Shown in pieces: positions 7,009-12,578 of a DNA stretch of 12,578 nt. The notes below the pieces were generated by a model that did not search any database, was not told where the DNA came from, and saw only the letters and a program-made list of their open reading frames with translations. The translations under genes and the position numbers were made by a program. Source of the stretch: Chromera velia (Eukaryota; Sar; Chromeraceae); assembly GCA_018398765.1 (NCBI GenBank), contig JAHBMJ010001629.1, positions 1 through 12,578 on the forward strand, read 5' to 3'. The stretch's first letter is position 1, and each line of letters begins with the position of its first letter.

Positions 7009-7246
7009 GCTAAGTTACAACACGCTCTCTATCCCACCCTTGAGACGATCGAAGACTGCCTGCATTTTGCCCAGAAGAGGGTCTCCATAACCGATCAAAG
7101 CACCAGAACAGCACTGGCACGCCCGAGCGGAGGGGGAAACGAGAAGGAAAAAGGAAAAACAAGTACCTCAGGGGGAATAGAAAGGACGGAGATGGACTCC
7201 TCTGTTTCTGTGTCTTTTTTTTTTTTCCCCCAAAGGTCACAGTTAT
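7009..7246 (+). CDS. Exon-like open frame inside the 840-bp insertion
   Basis: A plausible acceptor (TTCTCTTACAG, ending 7008) is followed by about 79 open codons beginning AKLQHALYPTLETIEDCLHFAQ, an amphipathic protein-like stretch. It then becomes low-complexity (GGGNEKEKGKTS) and ends through the poly-T run. It could be a fragment of a captured gene or of another element's protein. No domain is recognised and the 3' end is probably not real coding. Confidence 0.25.
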
Positions 7247-7296
7247 AGTACAGTAGTACAGTACAATACAATGTAGTACAGTGTAGTACAGTGTAC
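7245..7296 (+). repeat. Degenerate TAGTACAGTG tandem repeat
   Basis: About five overlapping units of TAGTACAGT(G/A) make this stretch simple-repeat-like. It forms the right end of the insertion and blurs its boundary with pol. Confidence 0.75.
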
Positions 7297-7320
7297 TTGT
7301 GCAACTATATCACTGACTGC

Positions 7321-8547
7321 CTATCTGCTGGTAGCGCTAAGCAGATCGTCCACCCACGTGACCTGAAGTGCCTTGGCAGGCTGTGGTGGCATTCCTTCCA
7401 CCCGGTTCGGCCTCTGCACGGCAACACCACTCTCCACTCTCTTGAATCCTCTACTCTTCTGCACCCGTTGCATCTTTCCATTAAAGAGATTACCAGAGCA
7501 TGGCATCCTATACAGTCCCTTCTCAACCATGTGGATCTGTCCGGGCCAAATTGCCCCTGCTACTGCTTTGATCTCTTCATAATCGGCACCAGAGATGTCG
7601 GGGTATGGATTGAGATCAGGGGCCTTGGGGATCCACTTTGGAATGATAACCCCTGCTCTCTGTCTGTTCTTGAGTTCTGCTGACAGGAATGCCTCCTTCA
7701 CATCGCCCCCATACCAAACAAGACCAAACGATAGAGCAAAGACAAAGCAGAGGAGAATGGCCCAAATTGAAGGAGTACCAACATATGTATCAACCTTCCA
7801 TTTATCAGTGAATCCCTTTATAAAACAGCGTGCTTTGGGAGTCCTCTCTGCCTTCTTTCCCTCTGAAGGATTCGGCTTGCTGTCTGCCTGCTTAGGCTTT
7901 CTTTTTCCAGTCTCGTCTGCCTCTTTATCTGCGTCGTTCTCTTCTTTGTTTGGACCTGTCTTCTCTTTCCAAGTCAGACGCCAGCCCATTTGTATGAGTG
8001 CGTCAACTTCATCTCTATTCACTTCCCGACTAAGCACCCCCTGACCGATGATATTCCTCAACCATTTATTGTGCATAGCGATGTTAAAGTCTCCGGAACC
8101 CCGCGCAACCTCCTCCTGGGTGGCAGGGATCTGTGTGGAGCCCCACTTGAAGTCATCTGGGACTTCAACAGGCGACGCGTTCACAAGAAAACCCTCACCG
8201 ACCGGTGCTCCCACTTCCATGTCAAGGAGCATCTGATTCTCTTCCTCATCCAATCTCTTGTCCCCAAACAACTCCTCCATTACATCATCATCACCTTCTG
8301 AAGCAGGTGACTCTTCCCCCTCATACCCTTTCACCTGCGGAAGGAGGTCTATCTCAGCCTCAACGCTGGGGGGGACAATTTTTTTATCCTCGATGGTGAA
8401 GTACCGAAGCACTTCTGCTTTTATGACCTGGCGGGCACCCAGTCCGCTTTCCATCTGCTGTTCGCTCCATGCCGGAGACGGGGAGTGACTTCTTGAACGA
8501 CTTTCTAGCAACAAGCATGGGAATGCATGTACCAGATGCACCAGCAA
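7321..8547 (-). pseudogene. Copia reverse transcriptase, main part, and upstream linker
   Basis: The open minus-strand frame is 408 codons. Residues 1-150 are an acidic linker. Residues 155-190 (HNKWLRNIIGQGVLSREVNR) match the start of copia RT. PKARCFIKGFT at 237-247 is the KARLVARGF box. GDVKEAFLSAEL around 281-292 is motif A with catalytic Asp282. VTWVDDLL at 396-403 is motif C, with Trp in place of the usual Tyr before VDD. The frame meets a TAG six codons after the VDDLL box, beyond which the sequence still looks RT-like (AVSDIVAQVH) up to the 840-bp insertion. There is no ATG start because this was part of a longer pol. The catalytic aspartates are intact, but the gene is broken downstream. 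Confidence 0.9.
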
Positions 8548-8896
8548 TCAGAACACCTATGAATCGTGTAGGTCAACTGACCCGGACTGACCTCAGGCTA
8601 TCCTACAGCATGGTGTTCAGGGAGACGGGATGGATTCTCGTCCCCCTGCCCTCCCATCTCTGCCTTCTTCTCAACCCCCGCCTGCATACCCTCTCCGTTT
8701 TTGCCCTCTATATCTATATGCTCCACGTACCATAGGGTGGGAGGGAGGGAAAAGGAGACGGGCTTTCTCTCGTTCACCTGCAGGGGACCACAGTTTGACT
8801 GACCTACTTCAGAGAGGCTTCACACATACGGGATGGGTGTCTAGAGTCTTTCAAACACCTATGTGGGGGTTCTTCTTTGTTACTACTACTGTGTCA
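8548..8896 (-). pseudogene. Degenerate integrase-RT linker of copia pol
   Basis: No continuous frame crosses this stretch. A protein-like minus-strand segment (GVLIAGASGTCIPMLVARKS) lies in a different frame from the RT part, implying a frameshift near 8470. This interval corresponds to the variable integrase C-terminal region and is expected to be poorly conserved. Confidence 0.5.
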
Positions 8897-10021
8897 CTAG
8901 TAGGAGTTGAAGAGATAGAGCCAGATGATAAGGGAACCTGGGAACTCAATACCACTATCGATAATTTTGAGGATGGAAGGATCCCCGACCATCAACCGTC
9001 TGTCTGGCTTCTTCCCTATGGCTTTTTTATAGGGGGTCATCCCAATGGCTTTGGAAAACGTTGCATTGCGAGTGATAGATACTCTACGGGCTACGTGCAC
9101 CCACATGCTCTTCGGCAACGGCCCCCACATCTTCTCAAGCTCTGCTATCAGGGTAGCAATTTGGGTGCGGAAATGGTAGATTCTTCCTTCTACTAGCCCG
9201 AGGGGTCCCTTCTCATGGGGCGGCTGATCAATAAACTTGATCATTCTATGGTTATAATACTTTCCATGTTTCTCCCCTCTGTATTCAGTTGCAGGATCAT
9301 ACGCAAATCGCATGGTGATATGACCAGGCCTATCGGGCTTTACTCCTGCAACAGAATCAACATACTCAAGGAACTGTCGGATCGAGTCATGGGCTTTGTT
9401 TCAGCTTTTCTGGGGGACGTCAAGCTCAAAACTTGAATGCACATCCACATATTTGATGACTATGGGGTGCACATCTGCTGCTGCCTCCTCATCTTGGGGG
9501 AAGTAAGTATCCAATTGGACAATGCCAAATGAGTGTGTGCCATCTCTTCTGTCAGGAACATGATAGAGGGACGGCTTTACTGTGTTCTTCTGTTGACAGA
9601 TCAGACACTCCTTGTGGAGCCTTTCCCAATCTTCCTTACGTGCACTCATACCTTGCTCCAGGAGCGTCGGTTCGAGTTTAGGTCTGTCGAAATGGCCATC
9701 ACGAGCGTGATGGGAACACAGCTCATCATAATCAATCTGTCGGTGGGAAAGGGCATTGATAGAGGGGACTGGCTCCCCCATCTCATGCTTGAGGGCGGAA
9801 CAGTGGTAAAAGAATGGATGATTGGTTGTGTGATCGCCTTTTAGGAAAGGAACACAGATGCTCATGAGACTTCCTCTCACGTCTCTCACTCTTATGTACA
9901 AGTCATCTACGTCTTTCAACACAGTGTGCCCCTCCTCCAAATCTATGTGCATCAAATCGAGGACGCTGTCCTTAGTGAAGTAATATTCCTGCATGACTGT
10001 CTGCTCTCCCTTTCCTTTCAT
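8897..10021 (-). pseudogene. Copia integrase (HHCC and DD35E), with one in-frame TGA
   Basis: One minus-strand frame runs through the region, broken by a TGA at 9401-9403 and ending at a TAG at 8897-8899. The zinc-binding N-terminal domain shows HARDGH followed by CLICQQK (HX4H and CX2C). The first catalytic Asp lies in GIVQLDTYF and the second in AYDPATEY. The Glu lies in LGLVEGRI, exactly 35 residues after the second Asp. A TPYKKAIGKKP segment follows, matching the conserved TPYE.W.G.KP of copia integrases. This domain joins the element's DNA into the genome. The catalytic residues are kept, but the stop codons make it non-functional as a single protein. Confidence 0.9.
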
Positions 10022-10060
10022 AAGACACCGTCTTGCTCACACCCCAACTTTCAAGATCTA

Positions 10061-10324
10061 GATTTTCACCTCCTCCTCACTCCCATCTGCGTTTTTCTTT
10101 GCAACCCCAAACTGCCCTTCACAAGGCCTCCGCCACACGATATCTGGGGCAGCATCTACCTCATTGGCAATGCTTGTGGAGCAGCAGGAATCAACATTTG
10201 TCCGTCTCCACCCCTTGTAACCATACCCAGAGTCTGATCTACTTCCTTCATCCCCCCCTGTGACCATGTGTGCTGACCCGAGGGTCTCCTCGACCTTGAA
10301 AGTCAGGTTAGACTCATCTCCTCC
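10061..10324 (-). pseudogene. Copia aspartic protease remnant (DSC in place of DSG)
   Basis: The frame opens right after a TAG at 10325-10327 and ends at a TAG at 10058-10060. NVDSCCSTSIANEV corresponds to the copia protease active site, normally DSG(A/C)S. Here the Gly is Cys, which would be expected to abolish activity. The upstream sequence NLTFKVEETLGSAHM is typical of the lead-in to this domain. It is in the same frame as the second gag Cys-His box and as integrase, so gag, protease and integrase were probably one polyprotein frame. Confidence 0.72.
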
Positions 10325-11710
10325 CTAGAGGAACTGAAAGACGGTCCCTTGTTGGTGAGGAATGGGGGGTCTACCGATGGAGTGCTTGCGGTCATGGTGC
10401 GAGTGGTTGCGGTTCCCTCCCTCAACCTGCCAAATCAAAAAGGAAGAAGGAGAGAATGAATGGGGTGAATAGAAAGGAGTGTAAAGGAAGAGGGCATGTG
10501 CAGAGCCCCAAAATCCTCTGCCACAAAACTCCCCATTCCTTGGGCTGACTGGCTCAAATTGTTGAAGTCCAGATCCCGGCAGTATACCAGCACCCGGGGG
10601 AAGGGCAGATATATAGTACAAACCATTAACATCATAGCAACCAGGGCCACCGCCCCTGCTGGGGTACACACCTCCGCGCCCTCTCCCCCTGCCTCTCTCG
10701 GCATTGTACTGTTGCTGCTGCTGTTGATGCTTCTGTTTCCGGGGACACATGTGATCTCTGTGATCAACCTCATTGCACTCGCTACACCTGTACGTCTTAC
10801 TCTGCACTGCCATCCAAGGTCGTGCCCTCCAGGCTTCCCACAACTCTCACACTTCTTCTTCTGCTGTTGCTGAGACTGTTGGAGATGCTGTTGGGAAGAC
10901 TGCGAATGACCGCCTCTGCCTCCCCGTCCTCTGCCCCCCCGACCTCTGCCCCTACCCCGTCCCCTGGGTAGGGAGCCATCAGACCTAACATAGTTGGCCT
11001 CCTGCTTTATCTGGTGCTGCTCGGGAAGCAGACGGACAGAAAGTTTCACAGGGGTAATAAATGTAGGGTCATCTTCGAATTTGTTCAGTAGGGAATTTTT
11101 AGAATGCTCCTCACACGCGGCGATGAGCTTGTCAAACTTGTACAGATTATCCTCATCCCAGTCATCTGCCTACTTTCTGTGGTAGGATGGAGGAAGACAA
11201 GGCAACACAGCCTTGGCTTGGGTTCTCTCTGCAACGTCTTTATGATAAAACTTTATCTGCCTTAGTCCTCTTCGTGTCTCTCATCAGGGACTTGAAAAAT
11301 CGATAGAGAGGGAAGAAATCCGAAAACAACTTTCCGTTCTCTACGATCTGATTCCACGTGTAAGACAGAGAATCTCTCTTCATTTTTTCAGGGACATCCA
11401 GTTTCTTCATAAAACACTCCCACAATGCTATCTTATAGGGTAGCCACTTAACCGCTTTGTTAGCGTCTCTAAACTCTGTATCGTCCTCGTCCTCTTTCTG
11501 GTCGAAAAGTGTTTGAATGTCATCCCCAACATCTGAATGGTTCTTTGTGGTGTTATACAACTGGTTGGCCTCCCATCGTACAATGTTCGCAGCACTAGCA
11601 CCAACGAGTTTCTCATTACCATCTCTGATGCTGTTGCAAGTATCTCTCCACCCTTTGAACTGCATCCCTGCCTTGAGCGTGAGGTATGTGATAGAGGATT
11701 GTTTAGACAT
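10325..11710 (-). pseudogene. Copia gag with RGG-rich region and zinc knuckles, frameshifted
   Basis: ATG at 11708-11710, 76 nt inside the 5' LTR, opens a 156-codon helical frame (LTLKAGMQFKGW, KAVKWLPYKIALWECF) typical of the gag capsid region. A frameshift near 11250 moves coding to another frame (DDWDEDNLYKFDKLI onward), which has a TAG near 11173. There an RGRGRGRGG-rich tract and a first Cys-His box CESCGKPGGHDLGWQC (CX2CX5HX5C, off the usual spacing) occur. A second frameshift near 10840 returns to the first frame, with a canonical CX2CX4HX4C knuckle (CSECNEVDHRDHMC), a Gln run and a second RGG tract. The knuckles would bind element RNA. The frame ends in a TAG at 10325-10327 in phase with protease. 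Confidence 0.82.
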
Positions 11711-11786
11711 CTCTACTGCAGGCTCACAAACAACACTTGACCTGTTCCACTGTGATCTCTCTCAACACCCTCTCACTGGTGTCACC
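11711..11786 (-). other. Copia leader and primer-binding region
   Basis: There are 76 nt between the 5' LTR and the gag ATG. On the sense strand the sequence after the LTR reads GGTGACACCAGTGAGAGG. The final T of the LTR plus GG gives TGG, the complement of tRNA CCA ends, so minus-strand priming may use a tRNA whose 3' end complements TGGTGACACC. That differs from the common initiator-Met site (TGGTATCAGAGC). GGTGACACC is also itself nearly palindromic. Confidence 0.5.
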
Positions 11787-12006
11787 AGTAAAGTTAGAGG
11801 TCTTTTTGATACCTCTACTCAGACATATTCAACATCATCAGAAGGTCTATTAGTACGGACATGTACTTCCTACATCGTTTTTGTTTCACTTCTCAGTCTG
11901 ATCGTACAACTGTGTTCACAAGCTAATCGATCAAATACATGTATGCTAATTAATTCTGTCAATTAATTCTCGCTACGTCGCTCGTACTGCGTGTATAAAT
12001 TTCACT
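11787..12006 (-). repeat. 5' LTR of the copia element
   Basis: This 220-bp partner of 1638-1857 should contain the element's promoter. On the sense strand a TTTATAC near its start is a weak TATA-like site. No polyadenylation signal was certain. The ends are AGT...ACT, as in the other LTR. The outer end abuts the GAAAC target duplication. Confidence 0.92.
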
Positions 12007-12011
12007 GAAAC
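12007..12011. repeat. Right target-site duplication (GAAAC) of the copia element
   Basis: Exact match to 1633-1637, directly after the right LTR. Confidence 0.85.
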
Positions 12012-12034
12012 ATCATTTCGAGACACTCACCGAT

Positions 12035-12204
12035 GGCCCCGGAAAGTGTAGCGTGGAGCAGTCAAAAAAATTGTTCCGGAACAGCTAGCATAGGCTCAGA
12101 CGACCTTGTCCTTGGTGCATACAAAACTTTATACATGCACCGAGTCCTGAGGACTCATACAAACCTTTGTACATGCTCATAAATTATCAGGGCTTTCCGG
12201 GGCC
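12035..12204. repeat. 170-bp inverted-repeat element with internal hairpins
   Basis: GGCCCCGGAAAG at 12035-12046 is perfectly complementary to CTTTCCGGGGCC at 12193-12204. Inside are three adjacent stem-loops: GGTGCAT...ATGCACC (12114-12141), GAGTCC-TGA-GGACTC (12142-12156) and TACAAA-CC-TTTGTA (12158-12171). The first and third share a CATACAAA...CTTT.TACATGC unit, so they may be tandem copies. It could be a small non-autonomous element or a structured RNA. No target duplication was seen. Confidence 0.6.
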
Positions 12205-12318
12205 GTTTGCATGCTTGCGTACGTCAGATATACACTGCCTGAAACGTATATGCACGGGATATACCCAACCATTTGGGTGAGTGCCTTGGGGGGCCATTTA
12301 GGGGGTCGGCCAACTTGA

Positions 12319-12335
12319 TTGATGCAAAGCATCAA
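12319..12335. repeat. Perfect 7-bp hairpin
   Basis: TTGATGC-AAA-GCATCAA is a perfect short stem with a three-base loop. No T-run follows and nothing links it to a gene. Confidence 0.5.
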
Positions 12336-12427
12336 GGATCGACTTGGGCATGTCTTGCCTGTGTAAAGTGGCGGGTGCTGCAGCAACATGCGCAAAATAT
12401 GCTTTTTGGGATCGCGCACATGCAACT

Positions 12428-12519
12428 CTATGCGAGTTACTTGAGGGGCACGTATCATGAGGAGCGAAGCTAGTAATTATAATACGATCGCTGCTCCATG
12501 CGACTTGCTTGAGGGGCAC
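12428..12519 (+). repeat. 24-bp direct repeat pair
   Basis: Copies at 12428-12451 and 12496-12519 agree at 21 of 24 positions and share the core CTTGAGGGGCAC. They are 68 bp apart. No function is apparent. Confidence 0.65.
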
Positions 12520-12578
12520 ATTTTGGAATTTGGGCGATACCGTGACGGACGGACAGAGACAGAACCGAACCCCCCCCC

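Larger units (their letters stand above)
6451..7290. mobile_element. About 840-bp unidentified insertion in the RT gene
   Basis: It lies between VDDLL...VAQVH of the RT and its continuation HLKVYDERD. GTG occurs at both edges (6448-6450 and 7291-7293), and keeping one copy restores the frame. The interior holds an AT-rich tract (about 6540-6670), an ATG microsatellite (6774-6790), a poly-T run (about 7214-7226) and a GTAC-type repeat at the right end. No inverted or long terminal repeats were found, so the class is unknown. The right boundary is approximate because the edge lies in repetitive sequence. Confidence 0.6.
1638..12006 (-). mobile_element. Degenerate Ty1/copia LTR retrotransposon, 10.37 kb with nested insertions
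   Basis: Two 220-bp LTRs bound gag and a pol in the order protease, integrase, reverse transcriptase, RNase H. Integrase preceding RT places the element in Ty1/copia rather than Ty3/gypsy. Coding is on the minus strand. Gag, protease and integrase pieces lie largely in one frame, interrupted by in-frame stops and compensating frameshifts. Subtracting the inner transposon (3661 bp plus 2 bp) and the 840-bp insertion (plus 3 bp) leaves about 5.86 kb, typical for copia. The LTRs differ at 18 of 220 positions by hand count, 15 of them transitions, so the insertion is not recent. The copy cannot encode functional proteins, though it could still be transcribed. Confidence 0.93.
12205..12578. other. 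Right flank, no supported gene
   Basis: No convincing coding frame is seen. The stretch includes a small hairpin (12319-12335), a 24-bp direct repeat pair and a terminal C-run of nine at the window edge. The C-run may be a natural homopolymer or an assembly-end effect. Confidence 0.4.

Noticed and set aside
6449-7296. TA or ATAGG target duplication for the 840-bp insertion
   Set aside because: TA puts pol out of frame. ATAGG keeps a stop codon and leaves the RT region too short. GTG fits better, though it is not proven.
7291-8301. Long plus-strand open frames opposite the RT gene
   Set aside because: The minus strand carries recognisable RT motifs in order. The plus frames are shadows.
8897-10327. 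Several in-frame TAG and TGA codons suggesting stop-codon reassignment
   Set aside because: The same element also has frameshifts, a damaged protease motif and diverged LTRs, so ordinary decay explains the stops. TAA also occurs in frame in the RNase H part.
12141-12175. CTGAGGA motif fitting the hammerhead ribozyme consensus CUGANGA
   Set aside because: No stem II and no GAAA follow at the needed spacing. The motif is explained by the simple GAGTCC-TGA-GGACTC hairpin.
12177-12519. Overlapping short open frames on both strands in the right flank
   Set aside because: All are under 100 codons, overlap each other on opposite strands and show no protein-like features.

Overview
The window looks like nuclear DNA of a eukaryote, probably a unicellular alga or another protist. 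The evidence is GT-AG introns of about 110 and 350 nt with phase-consistent exons, an LTR retrotransposon of the Ty1/copia type, fold-back (MITE-like) elements and long gene-poor stretches. Nothing seen points to a bacterium or phage. I cannot name the species from the sequence.

The window is mainly one minus-strand copia retrotransposon (1638-12006) that later received other elements. Its two LTRs are each exactly 220 bp (1638-1857 and 11787-12006), differ at 18 positions with no indel (hand count), and are flanked by a 5-bp target duplication GAAAC (1633-1637 and 12007-12011). Read from right to left the element runs: 5' LTR, primer-binding region, gag with RGG-rich and Cys-His motifs, protease, integrase (DD35E), reverse transcriptase, RNase H, polypurine tract, 3' LTR. 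All coding parts carry stops or frameshifts, so the copy is dead.

Two insertions split its pol gene, and reading pol across them locates their edges. (a) About 840 bp of unidentified DNA (6451-7290) lies just after the RT catalytic VDD motif. (b) A 3661-bp DNA transposon (2569-6229) lies between the RT C-terminal part and RNase H. Its inverted ends are about 210-220 bp and begin CACAACATGG, and it sits between AG dinucleotides, which resembles EnSpm/CACTA elements. Removing both insertions with one copy of each short duplication leaves pol in frame and gives an element of about 5.86 kb, a normal copia length.

The inner transposon carries minus-strand, intron-containing coding sequence that I do not recognise: a basic, AT-hook-like N-terminal part, a Ser-rich exon, then a Leu-rich and acidic C-terminal block with a 26-residue tandem repeat. 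One of its introns holds a further 230-bp fold-back element with five degenerate 20-bp repeats at about 33-bp spacing. The order of nesting is therefore copia, then the CACTA-like transposon, then an intronic fold-back element.

The flanks outside the copia element are sparse. The left side has a possible 124-codon gene (406-780) and an AT-rich fold-back sequence (970-1240). The right side has a 170-bp interval bounded by a perfect 12-bp inverted repeat and containing three adjacent hairpins (12035-12204), and a short direct repeat.
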